This document shows positions 33,593 through 41,835 of a stretch of 62,898 nucleotides of DNA, one piece after another. Source of the stretch: JBBRYB01 sp038238115 (GTDB taxonomy: Bacteria; Actinomycetota; Actinomycetes; Propionibacteriales; Nocardioidaceae); assembly GCA_038238115.1 (NCBI GenBank), contig JBBRYB010000021.1, positions 1 through 62,898 on the forward strand. Direction: 5' to 3'. The position numbers and the translations under genes were made by a program. Position 1 is the first letter of the stretch; every line of letters begins with the position of its first letter. The notes below the pieces were generated by a model. It was not told where the DNA came from. It did no database searches and was given only the letters and a program-made list of their open reading frames with translations.

Positions 33593-34146
33593 CGGACGAT
33601 CGAGTGGTCGGCGCCTCCGAGGACAGCGGACCGCTGCACTGGTCCGCTAGCACGCCAGTCCCCGCACCACTGCGCCTGTATCGTGCTACGGTCCAGCCCG
33701 ACTGGGTGGACTACAACCGGCACATGAGCGAGTGGTGCTATCTGCTCGCCTTCGGCGACAACGCCGATGCATTCTTTCGCTACATCGGCATCGACGAGAG
33801 GTACCGCGCGGCAGGTCACTCGCTCTACACGGTCGAGACACACCTGCACCACCGTCGCGAGGCAAGCGAGGGAGACTCCCTGTCGATGACGCTGCGGGTG
33901 CTCGACCACGACGACAAGCGGGTGCATATCTTTCACGAGATGTTCCTCGGCGACAGTGACCTCCTGCTGGCCAGCGCGGAGCAGCTGCTGGTTCACGTCG
34001 ACACCCGGGCTGGAAGGTCCGCTTCGATGCCGCCAAACCTTGCCGGCCACCTCGAGGCGATCCGCGAAGCACATGCGGCGCTCGCCGTGCCGGAGGTCAT
34101 CGGCAGACCCATGCGGATCACTCGTGCCTACGGACGGCCAGGCTAA
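33589..34146 (+). CDS. Second hot-dog thioesterase of the carnitine operon
   Basis: A 185-residue paralogue of the preceding protein: WVDYNRHMSEWCYLLAFGDNADAFFRYIG, SLYTVETHLHHRREA and VHIFHEMFL align with it throughout. It begins with ATGA overlap. Two different thioesterases back to back are unusual; one could act on betainyl-CoA and the other on carnitinyl-CoA, which must lose CoA between the CaiD step and the carnitine dehydrogenase step because no CaiB CoA-transferase is encoded here. That division is inference. Confidence 0.8.
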   Translation: MTDDRVVGASEDSGPLHWSASTPVPAPLRLYRATVQPDWVDYNRHMSEWCYLLAFGDNADAFFRYIGIDERYRAAGHSLYTVETHLHHRREASEGDSLSMTLRVLDHDDKRVHIFHEMFLGDSDLLLASAEQLLVHVDTRAGRSASMPPNLAGHLEAIREAHAALAVPEVIGRPMRITRAYGRPG

Positions 34147-34157
34147 GAAAGGAAAGC

Positions 34158-35333
34158 ATGGACTTCGGCCTCAACGACGAGCAGCAGTCGATCGTCGAGA
34201 CGGTACGCAGGTTTGTGACCAACGAGCTCTACCCCCATGAGGACGAGGTGGAGCGGCTGGGTGACGTCCCGGCCGCTCTGGTCGAGGCAATCCGCGCCAA
34301 GGCGCTCAAGGCGGGGCTCTACGCGGCCAACATGCCGGAGAAGCTCGGCGGTGGTGGGCTGGACGCCGTCGCGATGACCCTGGTGGAGCGGGAGCTGGGC
34401 AAGGCTAGCTACGCGTTGCAGTGGCTGGTTGCCCGGCCGAGCAACATCTTGCGGGCGTGCGAGGGCGAGCAGCGCGAGCGCTACCTGCTGCCGTCGATTC
34501 GAGGCGAACGCCACGACTGTCTGGCCATGAGTGAGCCGGGTGCAGGCTCCGACCTACGCTCCATGACGACTCGTGCCGTGCGAGACGGCGACGACTACGT
34601 CATCGACGGCACCAAGCACTTCATCAGCAACGCTGACCTGAGCGACTTCGTGATCGTCTTCGCGGTGACCGGTACCGAAGCGACTGGCAACGGGCAGGGG
34701 GCACAGCGCCCGAGGAAGCTCATCAGCGGCTTCCTGGTCGACTTCGACACCCCCGGGCTGACGGTCAGCCGTGGCTTGGCGAGCGTGTCGCACCGCGGCT
34801 ACCACCACTGCGAGCTGTCCTTCGAGAACTGTCGCATTCCGGCGTCGCAGCGCCTCGGGGACGAGGGCCGCGGCTTCGACCTGATGGGTGAGTGGCTGGG
34901 CGCCAGCCGCCTTACGGTGGCCGCCTCGAGTGTCGGCCGTGCGCGCCGGGTGCTGGAGACGACGACGAGCTGGGCCGCCGAGCGGGTCCAGTTCGGTCAG
35001 TCCATCGGGCGCTTCCAAGGAGTCGGTTTCCGCCTCGCAGACATGGCCACCGAGCTGGAAGCCGCTGAGCTGCTGACTCTGCGGGCAGCCTGGAAGCTCG
35101 ACCAGGGCACGATGACGGACCAGGACGCGGCGATGGCGAAGGTCTTCGCGTCCGAGGCGCTGGGTCGGATCACGGACGGGGCCGTGCAGGTTTTCGGCGG
35201 CATGGGACTGATGACCAACCTACCCATCGAGCGGTGGTGGCGCGATGCGCGGGTGGAGCGGATCTGGGACGGCACGAGCGAGATCCAGCGGCACATCATC
35301 TCCAGATCGATGTTGCGTCCGCTGGAAGGGTGA
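34158..35333 (+). CDS. Acyl-CoA dehydrogenase, probable gamma-butyrobetainyl-CoA dehydrogenase
   Basis: A 391-residue FAD enzyme. MSEPGAGSDL and the FGGMGLM segment are FAD/substrate-binding signatures; overall it resembles CaiA-type enzymes. In the C-terminal motif where short-chain enzymes have the catalytic Glu (I-x-E-G-T), this protein has IWDGTSEI with Asp371. Either Asp serves as base or the base lies elsewhere as in isovaleryl-CoA dehydrogenase. It would convert gamma-butyrobetainyl-CoA to crotonobetainyl-CoA, the substrate of CaiD encoded downstream. AAAGGAAAGC lies just before the ATG, 11 nt after the thioesterase stop. Confidence 0.85.
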   Translation: MDFGLNDEQQSIVETVRRFVTNELYPHEDEVERLGDVPAALVEAIRAKALKAGLYAANMPEKLGGGGLDAVAMTLVERELGKASYALQWLVARPSNILRACEGEQRERYLLPSIRGERHDCLAMSEPGAGSDLRSMTTRAVRDGDDYVIDGTKHFISNADLSDFVIVFAVTGTEATGNGQGAQRPRKLISGFLVDFDTPGLTVSRGLASVSHRGYHHCELSFENCRIPASQRLGDEGRGFDLMGEWLGASRLTVAASSVGRARRVLETTTSWAAERVQFGQSIGRFQGVGFRLADMATELEAAELLTLRAAWKLDQGTMTDQDAAMAKVFASEALGRITDGAVQVFGGMGLMTNLPIERWWRDARVERIWDGTSEIQRHIISRSMLRPLEG

Positions 35334-35340
35334 GCCGTCG

Positions 35341-35765
35341 GTGGCAGCGCGGGGCGAGGCCGGAGCACTGTCGGCGGCGAGAATCGGCATTCCCGTGGTC
35401 GTCAAGGCTCTCCCATCGAGATCACCGCGACCCTGCTGCTGCCGACGACGGCCGCGGACATCCGCTGCGCACTCCGCTCGTTGCACAACTGGCCATTGCT
35501 TCAGGGGTTTCGGGGCCGATCGGGGGACGTGGACCCGGTGGTCGACGCTGTATCGGCAATCCTTGAATACGTGCGGCGTCATGCCAACCGGCTCCTGGAG
35601 CTCGAGGTGAACCCGTTGCTGGCGCTGCCGGACGGCGCAGTGGCCGTCGACGCCCTGATCCGGCTCTATACTGCGGGTGCCGCTGTTGTGCCCGCAGGCG
35701 GCGGCTCGACTCCCGCCGGTGAAGGCTCTGCTCCATCTGGCGCTGGCCTGGAGGACGTCGGATGA
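35341..35765 (+). pseudogene. Internally deleted ATP-grasp acyl-CoA synthetase remnant
   Basis: Reading from 35341, AARIGIPVVVKAL matches the start of an ATP-grasp domain of NDP-forming acyl-CoA synthetases. The frame then changes, and IEITATLLLPTTAADIRCALRSL, PLLQGFRG, LLELEVNPLLALPDGAVAVDALI matches the end of the same domain. The middle (about 120 residues in the family) and the whole CoA-binding part are missing. This is where a CoA-activating enzyme for gamma-butyrobetaine or carnitine would be expected, so its loss should affect the pathway unless replaced elsewhere. The stop overlaps the caiD start. Confidence 0.75.
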
Positions 35766-36541
35766 GCGTACGTACCGTGGTCGAAGGCGAGGTCTTGGTG
35801 GTAACCCTCGACCGCCCGAAGGCCAACGCCATCGACGTGGCCACCAGTCAGGCGTTGTATGCGGCGTTCACGCGGCTGCAGCACGACAACGCCCTGCGGG
35901 TGGCGGTGCTGACGGGGGCCGGAGATCGGTTCTTCTCCGCAGGCTGGGACCTCAAGGCGGCGGCCTCAGGAGAGTCGATCGAGGCCGACCACGGTCCAGG
36001 CGGTTTCGGGGGACTGACCGAGTTCTTCGAGCTGCGCAAACCCGTGATCGCGGCCGTCAACGGCCTGGCGCTCGGCGGCGGGTTCGAGCTCGCGCTTGCC
36101 GCCGATCTCATCGTCGCGGCGGAGCACGCTGAGTTCGCCCTTCCCGAGGTGACCCTGGGCATGGTGGCCGATGCTGGGGGCGTTCTGCGGCTTCCGAGAA
36201 GACTGCCTCAGGCGGTAGCCACGGAGATGCTGCTCACGGGCCGGCGGATGAGCGCTGCGGAAGCCTTCCGCTGGGGGCTGGTGAACCGGCTGGCGCCGGT
36301 GTCCGCCTTGCGAGACGCCGCCATGAAGCTGGCCCACGACATCTGCGCGAGTGCACCGCTGGCCGTAGCGGCGGTCAAGGAGATCGAGGTGGCGACCGCT
36401 GCTCTGGATCTCGACGACGCGTACCGACGTCTGCGCAGCGGTGACCTGCCCGGCTACCAGGCCATGCTGCATTCGGAGGATGCCGAGGTGGGACCGCGAG
36501 CCTTTGTGGAGAAGCGCGCCCCCAGGTGGCGGGGACTCTGA
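35762..36541 (+). CDS. caiD: Crotonobetainyl-CoA hydratase (carnitinyl-CoA dehydratase)
   Basis: A 259-residue crotonase strikingly close to E. coli CaiD over its full length: TLDRPKANAID, FFSAGWDLKAAA, GPGGFGGLTE, KPVIAAVNG, GGGFELALAADLIV, the TGRRM-x-A stretch, and the end VEKRAPRW. The two catalytic glutamates are E109 and E129. It interconverts crotonobetainyl-CoA and L-carnitinyl-CoA. ATGA overlap with the preceding remnant. Presence of caiD in an operon with carnitine dehydrogenase and BKACE, rather than with caiB/caiC, indicates an aerobic degradative route. Confidence 0.93.
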   Translation: MSVRTVVEGEVLVVTLDRPKANAIDVATSQALYAAFTRLQHDNALRVAVLTGAGDRFFSAGWDLKAAASGESIEADHGPGGFGGLTEFFELRKPVIAAVNGLALGGGFELALAADLIVAAEHAEFALPEVTLGMVADAGGVLRLPRRLPQAVATEMLLTGRRMSAAEAFRWGLVNRLAPVSALRDAAMKLAHDICASAPLAVAAVKEIEVATAALDLDDAYRRLRSGDLPGYQAMLHSEDAEVGPRAFVEKRAPRWRGL

Positions 36542-36553
36542 GGGCCCCGGGCT

Positions 36554-36595
36554 GTGGCGGCCGGTGCGGTGGCGGCCGGTACGGTGGCGGGCGGC
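36554..36595 (+). repeat. 15-bp GC-rich tandem repeat after caiD
   Basis: GTGGCGGCCGGTGCG (36554-36568) is followed directly by GTGGCGGCCGGTACG (36569-36583) and a partial third unit. It lies in the 141-bp convergent gap between caiD and the LVIVD protein. Confidence 0.6.
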
Positions 36596-36682
36596 GTACC
36601 GTGAAGTCGGGGGTAGCGCTGAGGCCAGGCTTGCGGCCAGTTCAACTTGCGCACAACCCACGACCAGGTTTGCCTTGCAGCA

Positions 36683-38221
36683 TCAGGGTCGGTTCCCCAA
36701 GCGCATAGCGGCGCCAAGGTTGGAGTTGCCTTCGTAGAAGCCGATGTGGTTGACGGAGGCTGAGCCCGGTCCGGTGTAGCGCAGGATGTACAGCCCGTTG
36801 CGTATATCGATGACGTAGATCAGTCCGTGCCGGATGATGGGGTAGCTCCACATGACCACCTTGTTGATCCCCTTGGACAGAGCCGGGTCTTCTGTCGCCA
36901 CGGAGCGCAACGGCCGTGGGGCAAAGACCCCCGTCCGCTGCGGGTTGGTCGGATCGGAGATTGAGAAGGCCTGCAAGCCTGAGGAGTGCCAGGTCACGAA
37001 CGCGAGCTTGGGAAGGACTGTCGGGTTGTGTGCGGAGTAGCTCGTGAAGGTGGTGTTACGTGGGTTCTGCCCTGCTGGAGTTGAGCAGTACGACTGGTGG
37101 TTTTGCCGGGTCCGATACTGGCCGACAACGCGCGGGTTGCGGGGATTGCTGATGTCAGCGATCTTCACCCATCCCCACGGGCACCCTTCATTGTCGACGA
37201 AGCCGGTGCTGGGGTCGGTGAAGTCGAGCAGGTCGCCGTAGACCTCTTCGGTGAGAACGACGAGTTGTCGACCCGGCACCTTGACAGCCGAGTGGGCACC
37301 AGGATTCGTATAGGGCACCCGGTTCTTGACCGGTGTGATCAGGTGGATGCGCGGATTTGGCCGGCTGTGCGCCAAGTCGCTCGTGTCGGCGATCAAGAAT
37401 CCGCCGCCGAGGTAGGCCAGGTAGGCACGAGTCCCTTCTGGATTGAGGCCCATCGAGTGCAAGGCGACGTCGTGAGTCCTACGGACTCTCGCCGGGTAGC
37501 GGCCGTTCGCGTTGAACGAGGCGATCTCATGGACGTCACCGTCTCGGACGTTGCTGATATCGGCGACGACGAGATTGGGACCGGTCACATCGTTGTTGGG
37601 CGTCGAGTAGTACAGCAAGGCTCGGTGGGACTGATTCGGGTCGACCCACAAGAACATCTCGTGCGGTTTGGCGGGTGGGACGTAGGTCGTGAGCAGACGC
37701 GGGTGGGCCGCGAACTTGCCACTCAGGTCGTAGAACTTGAACGTGGAGGTGACCGGCACGTCAGCGCAGTCGTGAATGACTGAGCTGCAGGTGAAGTTCA
37801 TGACGATGAGCAGTTTCTGCTGTGGCCACACCCGCAGCTCTCGCGATGTCTCGCCGATATTGCCCTCGTTCGGGGCGCCGATATGGCCGACCACGCGGGG
37901 CTGCCTCGGGTTCGCGATGTCCACCACCTGCACGCCGGGATGCGGGTGTCCGGGCGAGGCGTCGGTGCGATTGCCGACGTACAGGTAGTCCCGGTAGATG
38001 GCAGGAGCGGCGTTCATCCCCCTGCCGAACAGTCCGTTGTGACCAACCAGAGTGAAGTTGTCGACTCGTGGAGCCGCCGCTGCGGACGGCGCAGAGGCGT
38101 CCAGCGGCTGGGCCGCCACCGGTTCGGTCGCGTGGGTAGCGCCGGAAGTCGCCGCTAGCAGCGCCGTAACGACGAATGCGGCTAGACCGGCCACCCAAGT
38201 GGAAGAAAATCGTGAACCCAT
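36683..38221 (-). CDS. Secreted LVIVD-repeat beta-propeller protein
   Basis: About 512 residues. From the ATG at 38221 (GGAG at 6 nt) there is a clear Sec signal peptide (WVAGLAAFVVTALLAA, cleavage after THA or a nearby Ala). Repeats of the type VQVVDIANPRQPRVVGHI, VKIADISNPRNPRVVGQY and FSISDPTNPQRTGVF are LVIVD blades of a beta-propeller. These are extracellular proteins of unknown function, often lipoproteins or choice-of-anchor. Another ATG at 38308 also has AAGGA but would give a very long n-region. Convergent with caiD, not part of that operon. Confidence 0.82.
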   Translation of the reverse strand: MGSRFSSTWVAGLAAFVVTALLAATSGATHATEPVAAQPLDASAPSAAAAPRVDNFTLVGHNGLFGRGMNAAPAIYRDYLYVGNRTDASPGHPHPGVQVVDIANPRQPRVVGHIGAPNEGNIGETSRELRVWPQQKLLIVMNFTCSSVIHDCADVPVTSTFKFYDLSGKFAAHPRLLTTYVPPAKPHEMFLWVDPNQSHRALLYYSTPNNDVTGPNLVVADISNVRDGDVHEIASFNANGRYPARVRRTHDVALHSMGLNPEGTRAYLAYLGGGFLIADTSDLAHSRPNPRIHLITPVKNRVPYTNPGAHSAVKVPGRQLVVLTEEVYGDLLDFTDPSTGFVDNEGCPWGWVKIADISNPRNPRVVGQYRTRQNHQSYCSTPAGQNPRNTTFTSYSAHNPTVLPKLAFVTWHSSGLQAFSISDPTNPQRTGVFAPRPLRSVATEDPALSKGINKVVMWSYPIIRHGLIYVIDIRNGLYILRYTGPGSASVNHIGFYEGNSNLGAAMRLGNRP

Positions 38222-38570
38222 GACCGGCTCCCATACGCGTCGACAACCTGCCGTAGCCGCACGAGGTGCCCGCCGGACCAGTCCGCCGAAAGGCTGGCGA
38301 AATGCCATGTTGAGTCCTTGCCCACACCCGACGGTGCATGACCCGCGCGCTCCGGTTGGCTCAACGTAACACCGCCCTGAGCGAGCGACAAGCAGCCTCA
38401 AAGACCGCGCCGGCTGCGCAGAGTCAGGCCACCAGCTCACGGCTGGCCTCGTCTGACCTTTGCGCCTACCACTTCTACGCCGAGCGTCCCGGGCGCCCGG
38501 CAGGCTGCGGAAGACGATTTCAACAGCTCACTGGACGGCAATGGCCCGGAATGCGCCCTGACCTGTACGC
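38222..38570. other. Divergent intergenic region
   Basis: About 350 bp between the LVIVD-protein start and the acetyltransferase start. It includes a possible earlier start for the former at 38308; no other gene or repeat was seen. Confidence 0.5.
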
Positions 38571-39179
38571 ATGCCTGCCGACACGTCGAAGGACCACCAC
38601 CTCATCACCCGGCCCCTGTCGGCCGACACCTGGCCGGCTTTCTCCGAACTGCTGGCGCGGCACAACGGCGTGTTCGGCGGGTGCTGGTGCACCTTGTTCC
38701 ACACCCTGTCCCGCGACAAGGACCGCACCTACGAGAGCAACCGCGCCCTCAAATGCCGCCTGGTCGACCAGGGCCGCGCACACGCCGCGCTGGTCTTCGA
38801 CGGCGACGAGGCGGTGGCCTGGGCGCAATACGGGCCGCCGGAGGAGCTGCCCACCATCCACCACCGTCAGGAGTACGAGGCGGGACTGGTCAGGCCGCCT
38901 GACTACCGGATCACCTGCATCTTCGTGGACCGACGCTACCGGCGGCGCGGGATCGCGGCGCTGGTGCTACGAGAAGCCCTCGACCTCATCACCCAGGCCG
39001 GCGGCGGTGTAGTCGAGGGCTACCCGCACGACATGTCGAAGCAGCCGGAGGGGAAGAAGATGTCGTCCTCCTTCCTCTACAACGGCACCCGCAGGATGTA
39101 CGAAGAGGCCGGGTTCACCTACCAGCGGGCCAAGGGACAGAAGAACTGCGTGATGACCCGGACAATCGGCCCCGCCTGA
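38571..39179 (+). CDS. GNAT-family N-acetyltransferase
   Basis: A 202-residue acetyltransferase. CIFVDRRYRRRGIAALVLREALDLI is the acetyl-CoA-binding beta4-loop-helix (R-R-G-I-A), and RRMYEEAGFTYQR is the C-terminal bulge. The N-terminus has FGGCWCTLFH, a cysteine pair typical of a small actinobacterial GNAT subgroup. Acceptor unknown. Stands alone. Confidence 0.88.
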   Translation: MPADTSKDHHLITRPLSADTWPAFSELLARHNGVFGGCWCTLFHTLSRDKDRTYESNRALKCRLVDQGRAHAALVFDGDEAVAWAQYGPPEELPTIHHRQEYEAGLVRPPDYRITCIFVDRRYRRRGIAALVLREALDLITQAGGGVVEGYPHDMSKQPEGKKMSSSFLYNGTRRMYEEAGFTYQRAKGQKNCVMTRTIGPA

Positions 39180-39524
39180 GCGCGGAACCCGCCCAACGAA
39201 AGTCGCGACGAATCACCCCGTACGTAGCCACCGCTCGGGATCCTTCAGCACGCAACGGCAGCTCGAGCGGACTGTCCATGGCGTACCCCTTGGGTCGCGC
39301 GCGCCGCGCCTCCCCACTACGAACGATCCACCGATGCCTGGTGCCTGCGCGGCCATCCCGCGCGCCATGGCGCCCACCAAGAACACCGAACAATTCGCGC
39401 AATCAGCGGAGGGTCGAATACAGGCTCGCGCATCTATCCCGCGATGCCGATCAGCGCTATGTTCCGCGTACTGACACGGCGAGCCGGTCGGCCGCAAGGT
39501 CAGTCCAGACAGAGAGGGTTCCGC
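39180..39524. other. Intergenic stretch without recognisable gene
   Basis: About 345 bp. Frames on both strands lack family resemblance; the only functional element expected is the promoter of the gene at 39525. Confidence 0.5.
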
Positions 39525-39809
39525 ATGTATGCACGAGTGGTTGTCTATACACACCAGGAGGACAGGGACGAACTGGAAGCCAAGGCCCGCGCTGGGGTCA
39601 TCCCCATCGTGACCAGCACACCGGGATACATCTCGTACGGGGTCATGTTCGAAGACGACAAAGTAGTGTCGATCAGCCAGTGGGAGTCCGAGGAGCACGC
39701 CAAGGCGGCAGACGCCGCGCTGGCCGAGTGGGTGAAGGCCAACACCACGATGACGAGCGAAACACGTTTCACCGGAGAACTCGCGTGGCTGGAATTCGCC
39801 TCGAGCTGA
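39525..39809 (+). CDS. Small dimeric alpha/beta-barrel protein (ABM-like)
   Basis: A 94-residue protein from the ATG at 39525, which has GAGAGGG 5-6 nt upstream. YARVVVYTHQEDRDELEAKARAG, then TSTPGYISYGVMFEDDKVVSISQWESEEHAKAA is the ferredoxin-like fold of antibiotic biosynthesis monooxygenase/EthD-type proteins, which dimerise and in some cases oxidise aromatic or quinone substrates. No conserved catalytic residue can be named, so function is open. Confidence 0.72.
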   Translation: MYARVVVYTHQEDRDELEAKARAGVIPIVTSTPGYISYGVMFEDDKVVSISQWESEEHAKAADAALAEWVKANTTMTSETRFTGELAWLEFASS

Positions 39810-40082
39810 GCAGGTGCACTGACGTCAGACGGTCATCAATTCGGTTGGTGGCCGTTCTGACGTCTTGGGCGGACCGCCACGGCTCCGCCGAATGTCACGG
39901 TCGTCCCGCGCCATAGCGCCCAGAGTGCAGCGCGTGCCAAGGAGAGCGTTCGGGCTGGTCCATGTAGCACTCAGCGACAACGGCGGTGAGGTCAGCACCC
40001 TCGCCACCTCCGTCCGCTAGGCCACAACCATCAGAACATCGCAGTCAAGACAAGGCCTCGGACTGCGTGTCAGCGCTCTACC

Positions 40083-40430
40083 CTATCCGTGCGGGAAGCG
40101 GTGCACCTCCTGCGGCCAGCCGACCGCGACCGCGATCCTGCCGGCCCAATACCGGGCCTCGGCATCGTCGGGCACATCGACGACCGCGAAACCGCCGAGA
40201 TGCTCCTTGGTCTCGACGAACGGCCCATCGGTGAAGACGGGCGAACCGCTGCTCGGGTCGACGCTGCACACGGCGGTCGACTCGTCCAGACCGCCGTCGC
40301 TGAAGACGAAGGCACCGGCGACCGTCATCTCCTCGATCACGGCCCTGGCGGCCGTGCCCCTCCCGCGCACTTCCTCCAACGTGAGGTCGGGCACCCACTC
40401 GTCGTTGAAGGCGATCAGGTACAGCGCCAT
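40083..40430 (-). CDS. YCII/DGPF-domain protein
   Basis: A 115-residue protein of the YCII superfamily: the motif FTDGPFVETKEHLGGFAVVDVPD is the DGPF signature, and the start ALYLIAFNDE fits. Such proteins are ferredoxin-like dimers; homologues are often cotranscribed with ECF sigma factors (ECF42 group), but no sigma gene lies next to this one. Function not established. Confidence 0.85.
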   Translation of the reverse strand: MALYLIAFNDEWVPDLTLEEVRGRGTAARAVIEEMTVAGAFVFSDGGLDESTAVCSVDPSSGSPVFTDGPFVETKEHLGGFAVVDVPDDAEARYWAGRIAVAVGWPQEVHRFPHG

Positions 40431-40699
40431 CTCAAGCTCCTCTGCTCACCGGCAGCCCGAACGGCTGCCACTCACCCTCTCCACGAACGCACACGCGTCG
40501 ATACGACACCCCGGCCAAGACTATTTCCAAAATATCCGCATCGAAGTCGGTCAAACCCGTCGGAAACGTCGGCTTCCCTCCGCAGCGGGTAGCGGGTTGA
40601 ATGCCCTGCTGGGGCCAGGACATCAGGTGCGTCCGCTTCTCGCCCGCCAAGTACAAAAGGGAGAGTGCGGTAAGCCTGCTCAGCGATCGCGCTCGCGCG

Positions 40700-41584
40700 T
40701 TATAACAACGGACTTAGGTGGGTGATGGCCCAGCCCGCCAGGCTGCTCGGGGTGGTCGAAAGCAGGGACCGCGGCTGTTGCGGCATGAACGCCTCGCGCT
40801 TTCCCACAGCCATGCCGATGATCCCCTCAACGGCCACCTCGCCCATCCCCGCGTCGCGCAGGGCGGTGCGTTCCTCGTCAACGCTGATCTGCAGCGCCGC
40901 GATCGACCTGCCGGTCGCCGTCGACAGCGCCGCAGCAGCTTCGGGCCAGGTGAGATCGGCAGGCCCGTGAACGGCCTGCACCTGCCGCCCCGTCCAGCCG
41001 TTGGGGCGAGCAGGCGCAGGGCGGCGACGGCGGCTATGCCGTGCGGGTCGACCCAGGGCATCGGCTCGTCCAGCGGCCGGGTGGTGGTCAGCCGCCCGGC
41101 CGCTGGCCCTCGAGGTCGTGGAGCAGGTTGGTCATGAAGTAGCCGCAGCGCAGATGGAGCAACGCCGTTCCCGACTCGTCCCGGGCGGCGTCGAGCCGTT
41201 CCTCGATCCGGGCCAGGCCGTCCACGAAGCCCGCGCCGTGGCGCATCTCGGCGCCGATGCTGCTCTGGAACACCACGCGAGGGATCTGATTCATCGAATC
41301 CCTCTGGCGAGGCCCTCTCCGGTGCGTTCGGCGTCCTCATCGGGATCAGGCAGTGACCAATCGTCCGGGTGCACCCAGAAGACGGCGTCCACACCACGTG
41401 TCGCCTCAGCGACGTAGTCAGCGTCGCGCTGGTCGCCAACGGCGAGGTCAGCATGACCACGCAGCTCGGCGTCGAGGCGGTCCGGGTTGCGCAGCAGCAG
41501 GCGAGGACGCACGCCGGCCTGACACAGCATGTGAACGACTCTCGATCCAACGTTGCCGGTTGGAGTAGTGACGGCAATGGTCAC
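40700..41584 (-). pseudogene. Frameshifted NmrA-like NAD(P)-binding protein
   Basis: The gene starts at GTG 41584 (GGAG 6 nt before) with a Rossmann motif, TIAVTTPTGNVGSRVV, and is split over four frames: to VDAVFWVHPDDW and RTGEGLARGIR; then IPRVVFQSSIGAEMRHG to LRCGYFMTNLL; then LTTTRPLDEPMPWVDPHGIAAVAALRLLAP; then QAVHGPADLTWPEAAAALSTATGR to the stop at 40700. Put together they form a full-length NmrA/atypical SDR. All three shifts are of the same minus-one class. Confidence 0.82.
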
Positions 41585-41835
41585 GGCAAACTCCCTATCG
41601 ATCCACATACAAGCCCGAGTTGCCCGGACGCTACCCGCGCCTTGACGATCCTCAAACTCCCCTCATGGCTCGATCCGAGCGTCCAGCCGCGAGTCATTCC
41701 GCTGCGAGTTGGTCCCGTACTCGAGCCGCACTGTTCGCTCGAGCTCAGACGGGACCTCGCTCTTGGTGGACGAGGTGTCTCCCTCAGGGCATGCTGTCCA
41801 GCGAAGGTCCCCACAGTGGTCGCAGGGAGTGAGCC

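Noticed and set aside
40083..40430. ECF42-sigma/DGPF regulatory pair
   Set aside because: Only the DGPF protein is present; no sigma factor frame lies on either side.
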